From Eucalyptus grandis (taxonomy: Eukaryota; Streptophyta; Magnoliopsida; Myrtales; Myrtaceae), in assembly GCF_016545825.1 (NCBI RefSeq), contig NC_052614.1:31645669-31709668 (forward strand): 64,000 nt of DNA. The letters are read 5' to 3'. Of the stretch, positions 12,212 through 24,148 are shown in pieces (position 1 is the first letter of the stretch; every line of letters begins with the position of its first letter). The notes under the pieces are model-generated. The model did not search any database and was not told the DNA's origin. It saw only the letters and a list, made by a program, of their open reading frames with translations. Both the position numbers and the translations under genes were made by a program.

Positions 12212-12565
12212 ATACTTAACTATTATCAATTGGTCTAAGACTCATTTCTTTGGCAATACTTCCAATTAAACCTATCAAGAGTCCCTTAGTAAGAGAATGG
12301 GAAGTTATTATATGTCCAAACATAAATTACTGAAATAATTCCATTAGTAATTAATTGTCAAATATACTCACGTCACTAGCTAATATCCAGATATTTCATT
12401 GTATAATTTATCATATGCTTGAGACATTTTTGCCTCACTATCACAATGTAAAGATATGGCTTCAATTGGTTGTGGCCACAACTCTTCATCAAATAGTGAA
12501 TTAAGTAACCATTCATCATTTTTGCCAACCACTAGTAGTGTTATAAATTCGGATTCATTGTTAAA

Positions 12566-12567
<2 letters not shown>

Positions 12568-12617
<50 letters not shown>
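12568..12617. repeat. (AT)25 microsatellite
   Basis: Fifty bases of uninterrupted AT dinucleotide, sitting inside the dead RNase H region of Copia-2. It is a potential length-polymorphic marker. Confidence 0.98.
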
Positions 12618-12619
<2 letters not shown>

Positions 12620-13019
12620 CTTATTTGATGCCCGAGAAACTACACCATTTACAGGCTTAAAAATCCATCCAAATACTTGTTATCAATTGTGCTAGTTATC
12701 CAACTAGCATCTAAATATCCTTTCAGTTTTACCAATTGTCTTCCATAAATAGCCCATAATTTATTATTTTCTTTATTGTGCATAAATCTAGAGATTTACA
12801 CACAATATAGGCTATATCCGGTCTAGTGTAATGCATAACACACTTCAAACTTCCAATTGTACCATTATATTCTAATTGTGCTAAAGGTTGTCCAATAATT
12901 TCTATCAACCATCATTCTCTTTCTGTCAACATTCACTTCTATTTATACACAACAATTGTTTCTTTTCATATCCAATAATCACTTCTTTTCATGATAACAA
13001 ACTATTTCAACGAATTATT

Positions 13020-16000
13020 GTGGTGAAAGTAACGATTCCTGTATTTAAAAATATGAACAGGAAGAAAATCAAGTTGCTGAAGAAGGGCACGAAGAATTTC
13101 AGCACAAAATTGGTTTTGTGAAATTTCGCTCATTTCGTTAAAAAATTATCCTGTTAAAAACTCTAATCTGGAGATATTCTAGATTTTTCTTGAAGTTCGA
13201 ATCGTGATGTTAATCTTGATCAGCTTGCAGTTGCTGAATTCAATTATCAAGTATTTTAGAGTGCGTGTTTGAGACTTCTCAAACCAAAGGAGGATAACAA
13301 AGCAAATAGAACTTCCCGAATCAAGTTTCTTCTAGCGTGGGGGAATAATGTGGGGCGCATACTTTTATAGATTTTTTTTTTATTTCCTTAATCTACTTCT
13401 TTTTCAAGATTATGTTAGGGTATCGGGTGATTTGTTTCAGTTTTCAGTAGTTTTCATTTAGATATTAGTAGGTTGCATTTTATTATTAGTTAAAAAATAT
13501 CCTGTTTCAAACTTAGAATTTCCCTATTTTTTTTTAGAAATAAATAGGTTACGTTACCTTGTAATTTAGTTTTCCTCTTTAGATGACGCAAAGTTAGTGT
13601 GTTTGCAAGTTACGAATCGTGTTTGTAAATTTAGCATTTTTCTAGATCTGTGTTAGCACTCATTTTTGCCGCGTCTGTGTAGAATGAAATACTAGTTCAA
13701 ATATTTACTTATGATGAAGCAAACTCAATAAATCAAGAAATTATATAACCATATAATATGTAAATATTCACTTAACACTCTCATATCGCTGATTAGAATG
13801 GTTTTTTTTTTTTGGTGGGGATGACTTACAAAAATTTAGAAAAGGAAGAAGATACAATAAATAGGACACAATAAGAAGTTTTCAGTATGCCACTATCTTC
13901 TTGATTTATGTCATTGTAATGAACACCTTCCATTTTGTATTTATTAGTCAATAGTGTCATTTTCAGATATTATGATTAATGACGCATGTCGACCTTATTC
14001 TATGATCGTACTCTTTCCTAGAATTTGAACGTCAAAGAGACAAGACAATGCAGACATTACAAGCCCATGACGTTTCGATGTATATTAGAAATCATTACTA
14101 CTGAATTAATAATATTTTCATTGCTTGTAGTTAGCAATTGAACTAATCTTGGAAATTTCACGGGAATCTCTAGCAGACATGCACTACCAATATGACATTG
14201 CGTGATTGCTTCTACACTGGTCGCTTAAGTCTTGAATTTCTAATAGCAAGAAATCAAGCTAGAGAATTGGAAGGACTCCCTAAAGTACATAAAGAAGAAG
14301 CAGATGGGCGTGGTTTTCGCGGAGTCCGGCTGTCAAAGCTTGGTCAGCTCCCTAAAGTACACAGAAGACTTTAACTGGGATGCACGTGCTGTTTGGACAG
14401 AGTGGAGGGAACGTCTGCAGCAATTACCGCTGGTCGGCGTTCTTTCCTGTCAGAGAACTGCAAATGCTGTTGCAAATTGGGGCGCGTGAGCAGAGAAAAC
14501 AAAATCGCCTCAATGGCCACCGGTCTAACTTGAAAGGGGAAATGAAAGATTCAAATCCCCACCTTCTCAGGGGATTAGGGTGAGGACGATTTCATTTTAA
14601 AAATTGATTTCGACTCCCACGCCCTGTAAAGAGACAGGGCAAAAGCCTGAGAGTGAGTGTTAGAATAGTTATAGAATATGACCGACAAAAAAAAAAAAAA
14701 AAAAAACAGAGGAAACAAACATTACCACCCAATTGGCTTTCTTCTTCACCCCCAAGCCCTTTGGGCCCTATTATGTAATGACACCCCACTCTTGGGGCTG
14801 CTGGATCCTCATCAATTATGATAAAAATAAAATTGTTTCCTTTTGACCAAAAAAAAAAAAAAAAGAAATGGAAGGATTCAACTCGACATAGACATTTGCA
14901 GCTGATCAAGATCACAACCACCGATGTGTAGAATATTAACTGCCTTTCAATTCCATGCTCAATTGAGAACTAAACATCAATCTAATTATATCTAAGGAAT
15001 ATTTCATAAACATATTATATCTTTTAGAATCTTATTGATGTCTTTTCTGTTTCATGTCACCCCTCACCTCTTGTTGAACTCATAATAACTCTCCTTAACT
15101 AATTGTAATTAGAAAAAGTTTAAATCTAATTGTCTAATGCTTGATTTCCCAAGATTTAGAGTTTTGAAATTGTCTTCTTCTTTTTTTTAATCGTGTTCAG
15201 TTTGAGTTTAGGAAAATTTCACAAAGTTTGAAAGTCAAGTTGAGAGCATAGTTAACTGGGACGGCGGCCCACAAGACAAGCTCGAGATGAGCCGAACTAC
15301 TGTAGACCACCTCTCACTATGTCCAAATCGGGATCCTTGGGGAGAAAAACTCAAAGATGACGGCTGAAATGACTCACGGGAATCGAGGGGAAAGAACTCA
15401 CGAGAGGGAGGACGCCAGTAAGAGGTGGTTGGACGGCGACGGCGGAGGCGGCTGTCCGGCGTATCGAATGGGGAAGAGTTTGATGAGGTGTCCTCCAAGA
15501 GCTCCCAACAAAAAAAAAAAAAAAAAAATGAGGCTGGCCCATGAAGCTGCGTGTCATGGGCTCGGATTTATATATATAATCTTTTATTTTTTGCTGAGTT
15601 ACCTCTTCGTCTATTTTTGTTGTTTTATGCTATTTTGATCCTTTTGTAAGAAAGGACGACTTGCCGAATTGATAGAATCAGGTGCCAACAATGTTGGCCG
15701 AGGAATTTGCATGATACAACCAAAACAAAACAACATTAGTGCTAGAGATGTTGGCGGTATAGTAACGGTCATCGACTGAGCTAGCTTCCGATGAGGAATA
15801 GTTGAAAGGTACGAAGAGAAGTGGACAGATGTTTTAGGGTTGTCTGAAAGAATATATAATACAAGAACATGATTTCCTTTTTCTCTCTTTAAAAAAAAAT
15901 AAAGAAACTCATTTTCTCATATTTTTAAAGGAATATTTTCCATCAACTCAAAATACTCCCTTTGACCGGTCTATTTTTCCTGCGTCAAACATAAAAAAAA

Positions 16001-16287
16001 CCAGAAATGTTTTTTTCTAAAGTTGTATTAATTGAAACAAACGGAGCCCAAACCAGCGCAAATTTTTTAATAGCTCCATCGACATTTTGTACTTTAAATT
16101 TTTATTTTTTTTCAAGTTTTGGATAGGCTTGTTTCTCCTTTGATACTGGCTTCGTAGTGTCGGTTGTGGGCCTGTGGCCCATAATGGCAAGAGCCTATTC
16201 GTCGCAAATTACCCTCACCGTTCAGGCCCATAAAAGAAAAAAGCCCGCCCGAATTTCTCGAGGGCAGAGATGAACCAGAGGGGAGCA
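13020..16287. other. intergenic, no gene recognised
   Basis: AT-rich intergenic sequence. Poly(A/T) tracts lie at about 13801-13814, 14687-14706, 14850-14864 and 15510-15528. Open frames of 60-110 codons at 14192-14583, 14592-14921 and 15235-15638 resemble no family I know and overlap each other on both strands, so I do not call them genes. The GC-rich stretch 15240-15500 could be a decayed coding or transposon piece. Confidence 0.5.
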
Positions 16288-16620
16288 GACCCATATAGAA
16301 GTTGGGCAAATGTGACCATAAAAAATATAGAAGTTATGCATTAAAAGATACTACAATAATGGTAATAGCTGAGAACAAGCGTTTTTGACTTCTACTGGAA
16401 GGAGTGCTCCACCTTTTTTCTTTCTTTTTACCAATGCAACAAAAATATTACCTTAAAAGAAAAAAATCGTCTTGTTTAGTGGATTTTCAAAGGTTTATGC
16501 ACTCGTGGTTATGATTTTGGTTTTTTTTTTTGTCATAATAATTTTGGTTATTGTATTTATGGACTGATCGGAAAAATTTATCCTCGAAAAAATCAACATA
16601 CAAGCTCATATCCATCCTTT
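16288..16620 (+). repeat. dispersed repeat, right copy of pair with 45-310
   Basis: Direct diverged copy of the left-edge sequence at 45-310, with the same order of short motifs ('atagaagtt', 'gcaaatgtgac', 'ttagtggat', 'catacaagct'). A poly(T) run is inserted near 16517. It has no coding content. The following part, 16621-17371, has a small internal direct repeat (16640-16720 against 16960-17025) and no recognisable gene. Confidence 0.5.
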
Positions 16621-17371
16621 CTTTTTAACCACGTAATCTCTTAATAAACACCGGGGGGTCAAAATACCTAACATGGGTGCTGACTAATTTCAAGACCATG
16701 TTGGACTATAATCTACTAACCGACACTTTTTTTATATAATAAATAAAAACAAAAGGTGAAAGAGAACCTTTTGGTTCTTTTGTAGCTAAATACTAAATTA
16801 AGCAGGCAAAAGAATAGGTTGGTCGTTTGCTTGTGCGTGAACATCAAGCAGGTAGTGTCATTGCGTGTGCATGGTTCTATTCTTCGATTCTAAAGCTGCT
16901 TGCTTACGTTGTAAATTGATTTTTTCTTTTCTTTTTTGTGCCGCGCAACCTACTAAGAGATATCGGGAGCCAAATGCCAAACGCGGGTGTTGACTTACTT
17001 CAAAATTATGTTAGAAAGCTAATGTCGGAAAGCTTTCGACGTGGGAAAACGTTATGCATACAACAGACATGATGAAAGTTGGAAAAAGGACGGCTATAGA
17101 TTTGGTTTCTTCAGTTGGTCGAGCATTATGTTTCAATGGGGACAACTCTGCTTTTTGGGCTTGTTCAAGAAAAATGATTCCATTCAAATGCGAGGGCATT
17201 ACTCGGTTAGGTTATGGAGGATGGTAATCCGGGTAGAATTGTTATCCCATTCGCTTGTAAATACCACGTATTCCATTGTTAAATTTGACATTATCTTATT
17301 AAAATGTTCCGTTTTCCTCTTCCGGCATTCTTTCTATTCTCTTTTTGTTGATTGTCCATCTCGGCAAAGAT

Positions 17372-17760
17372 AATTGTCCATAAAGTCCTAAACCTATTAC
17401 ATAATAGTCAATTCGATCATAAATGTTTTAATTGTGCCAATTAAATTATAAACCTTTGCGACTTATCAATTTAGTGTTAAACCTTTCAATTATGACAATT
17501 TAGTCATAAACCTTTCGAATATTTTCCAATTTAGTCATATATCTATTATTTGAATATTTGGTCGAAAAGACTATATTGACAAATTATCAAAAACTTTTGG
17601 ACTAAATCGATAATCATTAAAAAGCTTTAGAAGTAAAATGGCACAATTGAAAGGTTTAAGACTAAATTGATGAATCATAGAAGATTTAGGACTAAGTCGG
17701 CACAATTGAAAGGTTTAAAACTGAATTAACACAAAAGATTTAAAACTAAATTGGACAATT
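17372..17760. mobile_element. MITE with AATTGTCCA ends
   Basis: A 389-bp element whose two ends are inverted copies beginning AATTGTCCA and continuing with a diverged 'cctaaacct' theme. The interior is made of repeated 'tttaggactaaat' and 'cacaattgaaagg' motifs in both orientations, so it could fold into a long imperfect hairpin. No target duplication was resolved. Confidence 0.65.
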
Positions 17761-18195
17761 TTCCCTATCTTGGCATCCCCTTTCTTATTCTTCCTTTTCA
17801 CTTCTTCTTCCTCCTCTTCTTCTTCTTCTTCTTCTTTTCCTTCTATTCTTGTTCTGCTTCTAGATCTGTTGCAACATTAGAAAGAGATCGGTTGATAGTA
17901 ATTTTCCGAAGGAGTCCCAATAAAGAAAACAAACAAAAATCCTGAAGTTGTCAAAACCAAATACATGATGCAACTTGTTCTTTCAGTTGGTCAAAACATT
18001 TATGGGTCAAGATTGATTCAAGGATACGATTAGTGGAGTCAAAATCCAAGGACATAAACTACCAAGGTCTTATGTTCGATGACCGATTGCTACAAAGCCG
18101 GACTAACTTTTCTAACATAGATTGATATTAACATGAATTAGATTAGTTGGGACCAAAACTTAAAGTTAATGAGTTGTCCCGCGAATTTAATGATA
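17761..18195. other. intergenic with (CTT)n tract
   Basis: A pyrimidine-rich tract with about ten CTT/CTC units lies at 17799-17840. Nothing else is recognised. Confidence 0.5.
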
Positions 18196-18786
18196 TGCAA
18201 GAAATGAACTTCTCAGGTCAAAGATTGTTTTAAACTGATATCCGACACGAGACTTACTGTTCTTGATATGCTATGCTAGGTTAGCTGTCCTACCAAAGTG
18301 GTCATATGCACTCTTCGTACCTTTTTGCACCTAACAATGTAAGATTGTGCCAGATTTGAAGAGTCTTGGTGTCTTTAAAAAGACACGAGATAAGGGTAGA
18401 GCCCACGAGCATGGAGCTACAACCCATTCAACTGCTTCTCGGAGTCTCCAAGTCTGTCTTGATGAGAGAGGTTGAGAGTGTCGGTGACCAGAGCTTTTTT
18501 GCATGCTTCCCGACTGCTTTTGCACTCAGCCAAAAGCTCCGACCTTCCAGGAGCTTCAATGGCCATGAACAACCCTAGAGTTGAAGATTTTATTATCAAA
18601 ATGGGAGATTTACTTACATTTTCATTCAAAGGGCTGGCACTCTTGAGCACTTGTCAAAAACCCGCCAACTTTGTGGAGGGAAATAAAAGAATTTTTTGAA
18701 GAAAAATTTTCATCTGCATAATATCGGTTATGTTATTTATGTAATTGAGTGCGAAAAAATTTAATTATCATTTAGGTGAGTAGCCA
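18196..18786 (+). repeat. dispersed repeat, right copy of pair with 7148-7760
   Basis: Collinear direct copy of 7148-7760 (see there). On the minus strand a frame of about 77 codons at 18417-18650 stays open, but the corresponding frame in the other copy is broken and no domain is recognisable. I treat it as a repeat or a very old pseudogene fragment, not a gene. Confidence 0.75.
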
Positions 18787-20973
18787 GGTGCTTGGTGCAC
18801 TTAGGCACTAGGTTTTGTGATCAATCATCAAGAAGCATGGCATAAAGTCAAGGATGAGCGAGTTATGTTATGCCCAAGTTGAGATTTAATTTTACCACTG
18901 TAGAAGTCTATTTTGAAGGAACAACTTGTTTATGCTAAAGTTTCCTATCATTTCACAAAAATTGAACTTTGATGAAAAGTATTTTCAAAGTATCTAGTTT
19001 TAAATGGAAGATGATTCTATTTCCCCGGTATGGTTGAACTTCGCAAATAGTCCATAATACTCATCTTTTGAAAAATTAGAATTAAAAAACGAAAATGGTT
19101 TGCCTCTTATAATTGTGAAATTTTGGACAATGGATAAAAGAAACTCTCGTACTTATTATTTTCATTTGTCATTCACTATAATTAAAAAGATTAGTAAACT
19201 AATGTTATCACTAAGATTCAAACAAATATATAAATTGTTTAATTTTGAATATTTCAAATTCAACTGAGATTCAAGCAAACATATATATGCACAACAGTGG
19301 GTCAAGTCGAGCTCAATCGAGTTGACCCTTTCAAACTAAGCAATTCGGGTTAGGATTTGGTTGACCCAAAACTTTACTTTTTGTGTGGTGTGTTATTGGG
19401 TTTAGGTTCAATTTTGCCAAGTCTACTTGTATGTGGTGTGCGGACAATTAATATATTTTAATTAACTTATAACTCATAGGTTTAAGATTTTTTTAATAAA
19501 AATGGGTTCAACTAAATACGTTTATAGGCTTGGAAACACTTTTCATATTAAAGTATCAAGTTTCAGTTTGCGTGTCCAAACAGTAAAAAGTTGTCTTTCC
19601 TTCTTTTCAGCTATCTGTTTGTTATCAATTTTGATCCTGAAATTAATTATGATCCTGATTTTAGGACAACTTTCAGATTTTACCATCCAAATGCAAATAA
19701 ATAGCATCGATGTTTATAATTAGTGCAAGAACTGATGAACTAGTAGCGGTGTTTCCTAAATGGTCAACTCTTAAATATGGTTTTTGGGGGATTTAATCCA
19801 TGTGGACTGGACCAAATTGTTACAACTCCAGGCTTAGGTCATTTTCCATTGTTCATTCCACCTCGACACCAAATGTTAATCTGTATCACACGGTCAGCAA
19901 ATTTTGTCTGTATATAGATGGAAATACGAAATGTTCCTGGAAATGGAGATGAGAATTTGTTTCAAGGACCAAATCCATAGCAAAATTAAAGTACGAGGAA
20001 CGAAATTGAACATGAGCAACAATATAGGGACCATCTCCGTAATTTCTTTTCAATTTAATTTTAATCGCTTATCAATGTCACATGTTCATCTTCGGTACTT
20101 AGTTAACTTTTTCCACCAATATATGACAAATGGAATTTGTCCGAAATTATGAATGGAGATTTGCTCGGAGACCAAATTCGTTACAAGACAAACCATAATT
20201 AAATAAGAAAGATAGTACAGAGACCATTTTTTAATTTGTCCATTTTCTATCGGTAAGTTGGCTTCTTCTTCTTCTTTTTTCAAGTTTTCCCAAAAGTCCA
20301 ACGTGGCGCGTGTGACGAATGAAAGCAAACTCTGTCATTAAGAAAAAAGTGAGAAGGGTATTTTTTTTTTCCCCTCCTTTTTACCAAATGTTTGAATTCT
20401 ATTAATGGGAAAACATTGCCTCAACCAGATTGCTGTGGTATGATTAATGGTATGGCCTAGATTTGGCACCTTCAGCATTTAAATCAGACAGTCTTCTGCC
20501 TAGAGTTATTTTGAGGGCCCTATTTTCTATGGGGTGCCATGGGAGTCATATCAAGTGGAGGAGCTATGTGATACTTCTTGAACTTTACTTGCATTGATGA
20601 TGGGACACGATTCCTGCATTTCACCTGCATTCCAAGAGCAATGTCTGGTTCAGTTCGGATCAGTTTATCCAATTACACAACAACGTTGTTTACTCGAACC
20701 AGTCACGTGCAAGGATTGTGATCAATGTTCAGTCCAAACAAGGATTTTGGACCAACATCAATCATCACTTTAGGTCACATCTCAATTTTCAACGATGACA
20801 TTGGAAAAACGACCAAACTTTAGAGTTGTGGATGTGTTGTTTGGATTAAAAATACTTTCTTATTCTCTTTAGTGCCCCCAATGGTAAAAAAAAAAAATTA
20901 GCTTCAAACTGATATTGATAGATTCATGAAAATAAAAAACTAACAAATACCTGCGCTCATTATCCTATCTTAT
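18787..20973. other. intergenic, no gene recognised
   Basis: AT-rich sequence. Small open frames at 19502-19723, 19904-20152 and 20086-20328 have no recognisable motif. No repeat boundary could be set. Confidence 0.5.
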
Positions 20974-21680
20974 AGGGAAAATTACCAAAAAAGTTCTATA
21001 CATGTTATACGAATACCAACTAAGTCCTACACTTTTCAATTTGACCTATAAATCTATTGACAATATAGTTCTTTTTATCAATTTTGGCCGACAATCGATA
21101 ACACTAATGCTGGCCATTCTGCATGGTACGACTAGCACAGACATAGATAATTTTTGCAATTTAAAAAACATTATAAATATTTTCCTCTTTTGTTTTTCCT
21201 TTTTCTATTTTCTTATATCCCTTTGTCGATCCACAGCCTTAATGGTGACTGCCCTCCCCCAAAACTGGCAAGAGCATAGCAGCCGTCAACCGCCACAATG
21301 AGAGACTCAAGCGAGGGCCATGATGCCCTTTTTAGCCACAACAAGGGCCAACGAGGGTGTCCCAACCCTCACGTATGGGCAACAACCTCTGTTGGCTATC
21401 GCCATTGCCGTGGAATGATGAAGGAAGATAAGAAAAAAAAGAAGTTAAAAATACAATAATTGTCTATATTGGTATCCACCGTGTCACGTAAAATTATTAG
21501 TGTCCATGTTAACGATTTCCGATAAAAATTGACCTGAAATACTGTATCGACAAATTGATGAAAAGTTTAGGATTATACTGACCATGCTCAATTCTAAAAA
21601 AAAAAAAAATGGTCAAATTAAAAATTTATGAATAAATTAACATTTATATAATAAGTTTAATTTTTGGTAATTGTGCCCCA
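20974..21680. mobile_element. MITE-like element with a GC-rich core
   Basis: A 707-bp element. The left end starts AGGGAAAATTACCAAAAAAGTT and the right end, reversed, starts TGGGGCACAATTACCAAAAA, giving matching inverted ends. Both arms carry 'aagtcctacactttt'-type motifs. The core at 21235-21420 is GC-rich and asks for comparison with the similar core at 38995-39165. It has no transposase. Confidence 0.6.
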
Positions 21681-22654
21681 TCCTAATAGGTGTGATACAC
21701 TTGGATAATAGCTAGTTTGATAGTCTTGTTATAAGTTAACATCAAAAGAAAAAGGGAACCATCAAGTTTAGAATCCAATGTAATCACAATCCTGATTGTA
21801 CTTCCACGAGGCGACTGGAGCACAAAATGCCCTCCAAAAAGTGAACCCTAATCATGACCAATTGCTGTATGAAATCCAAAGTTGCCTTCCACCTAAGCAT
21901 TTTATCATAATGATCACCCCTTTATTATATATTAGAAAAGACGGTTTTATACTCCTAATTGCCAAAAGAGAAGATGCCGTCAAGACATTTAACCTGCTAA
22001 GCCCATCTAGCCAAAATAAAAATAAAAATATAAGAAGAAAACCCTAATCTCCAGATGCATGCATTAATCGCCCTCACATTTTTCTTATCCTCTCTCTTTG
22101 TTTTTTTTTTTTTTTTATTTGGCTAGATAACATTTTGCTTTTCCTCAATCATCCACTTCCAGGGACCTTTGTTCTAATTAAAATTTTTTATTTTCTACTA
22201 CTTTTCTATAATAAATTGTCAACTGGACTTCAAAGGATGCACCCATTTCCTATTAATTATGCCCACTTTTTTTCTTCTTTTTTTCCTTTTGGACAGGGGC
22301 ACCACTGACATGACCCGATACATAAGTTTCTTATGAAATTCTTTATGCAATCTTTCCTGTTACCTTTATCATAAAATATGTGAAGGGACCCTTTTCCTCC
22401 TTTTTCATCTCACTGCCTGTTATGACAGTCAAAGACATCAACGTCCTTACCTGAACTTGTTGTCCTAATCCTAGAGGGGGCAATAATGACACGCCATGAG
22501 GGTCCCCGGATCACTGTCCTCTACTAAGACTGTACTCTCCATACTGGGCAGGAGTGTATAAAGGAGATTTTCCCAGCAACCTTTTACGTCATGGTAATTT
22601 ACAAATTTTTACTTCAAACATTGTAAAGTCGGTCTAGCAGGTCATGGAAGGAAA
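21681..22654. other. intergenic, no gene recognised
   Basis: AT-rich sequence with poly(T) at 22101-22116. The open frame 21796-22047 has no recognisable motif. Confidence 0.45.
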
Positions 22655-22995
22655 GAAAAAAAATCACTAAAAATCTGACAAATTTATCAACTTTGACATA
22701 TTTATTCCAAAAAAATTTTATGGCATCAAAAATCTTAAGTTTATATTATATGACACATTTACTCCAAACTTTATTTGTATGACACATTTATCCAATTTTT
22801 TTATGACACCAAAATTCTCAATTTTTTTCTTATGACACTAAATTTTTGTGATATATGCCAAGTTTGAAGTTTTTGGTATTACAAAAAAAATTAAGATTAC
22901 TTAGATATAAGTTTATGGTTTATGACGTCACAAAAAAAAATTGGGTAAATTTATTATAGTGAACATAGTTTAGGATTTTTTGTGACTTTTACTCT
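22655..22995. mobile_element. small MITE-like inverted repeat
   Basis: The left arm (from about 22658) begins with 'TCACTAAAAATC' and the right arm, reversed, with 'TCACAAAAAATCC'. Both then run into 'aaatttat' motifs, and the middle repeats 'tatgacac(a)tttactcc'. This looks like a foldback element of the same general style as 934-1392. The ends are approximate. Confidence 0.45.
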
Positions 22996-24148
22996 TGAAA
23001 GAACTATAAACTTGAGTATTATATATCATTCGATTATGTGACAAGTTGTTTACAAAACATCATATGGTACTCGAATAGCTAAATAATTTGTCCGGAAGCT
23101 GCTCTAGACGGTTAGGATCCCCATTCTCTGTTGCTCCCATAAATTTATGGGCAAAATCTATTCTATATTTCATCAAAATAATGCGGGTTTAGCTCCTCGA
23201 TTTGCTCCATGCTTGTCACACGCTTGATAAAGAAAACAAGTTGGTCAATCCCCTACTCCTCCTCTCCTTGCACTGATTAAAAAAAAAAAATTATTTTGGT
23301 CAATTCCCCCTGAAGACGCCTTTATCTAGAACAATGTCGCGAGATCCGGAGTTGGTTGAATTTGCACTTGCCCTTAGGTGATCATTATTTGCGACAGTGA
23401 TGCAAGCGAGAGCTGGAGCTTTTACTTGGAGTCAAACTGAAATGCTTGCGACTTTTGCTCAGGTGGTCCATGTTTTTAGTGTAAATTTTCATTTTTTAAT
23501 CAGGTGGTTCTACTGATTTTAACCCTTGATTTCTCACATAGAATTTTACTCATTCCCTTAGCTGAGATTATGCACCAAATGGGTATTCGGCAGAGGCTAA
23601 TTTTCCTTTCTTTAGTCCACTGATCTTGCGAGGGAGGAGGGAAGCGGCGGGAGAGAGAGAGACAGAGAGAGAGTGAGTGGCTTTTACCTTGGAGTACTTG
23701 ACGAGTGCCCACATGCTGGAGTGTGTGAGTGGGGAGTGTGAAGAAGGGTCTTTCACAGCTTCACCAGCATATACCTTCCCTCATAATGGAGCTTCTTCTC
23801 TCTTTAACCAGGTTGGTTGTGGCTTGTAAGAGGGGGTGAGAGCCTTTTTGGGAAGCATTAAAAGAACCTCTCCAGCACTCTCCTCCTCTTGGCTTTCTTT
23901 TTCTGCCACATTCATCGCCAACAGTGAAAGGGAAGAGGCCCTTGAAATGCTTTCCTTCCAGTGTTCTTCCTTCACTGGGTCCACTTCTCTCTGATCAGTT
24001 GTAGCAATGAGGGAATTCCTTTCATCATTCTGAGATCTGGGTTCACACACTAAAGAGTGGATTTCCAGTCTCACTGTGCTCTTGGGGTCTTTATTCCTCG
24101 GTCGTCTGTTTCTGGGTTTCAAGATTTTCCAAGGGCCTCGCGGGAGAA
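22996..24148 (+). promoter_or_regulatory. upstream region and probable 5' leader of CSLC5
   Basis: No gene of its own is recognised. A purine-rich GA tract at 23651-23673 and the GC-richer stretch from 23780 to the ATG look like promoter-proximal and 5' UTR sequence of the gene starting at 24149. GA/CT tracts near plant transcription starts can bind BBR/BPC factors. That role is inference here, and the transcription start itself cannot be placed. Confidence 0.45.

Larger units (their letters stand above)
8376..13019 (-). mobile_element. Copia-2: Ty1/copia RNase H fragment and 3' UTR, split by a solo LTR
   Basis: On the minus strand a 5' LTR scrap (13019-12895) is joined, after a large deletion, to the end of pol. 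The visible part has the copia motif TRPDIAY (about 12810), then KGYLDASWITS (about 12720-12690), then an ESEF..HCDS region down to a MSLRPIDNS end near 12225. The solo LTR 8890-12211 follows. Beyond it come the copia 3' UTR ('tggaaacccaact' type motif near 8880), the polypurine tract (8376-8388) and the 3' LTR. Stops and a 50-bp (AT)n expansion inside RNase H show it is dead. Gag, protease, integrase and most of reverse transcriptase are absent. Confidence 0.8.
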
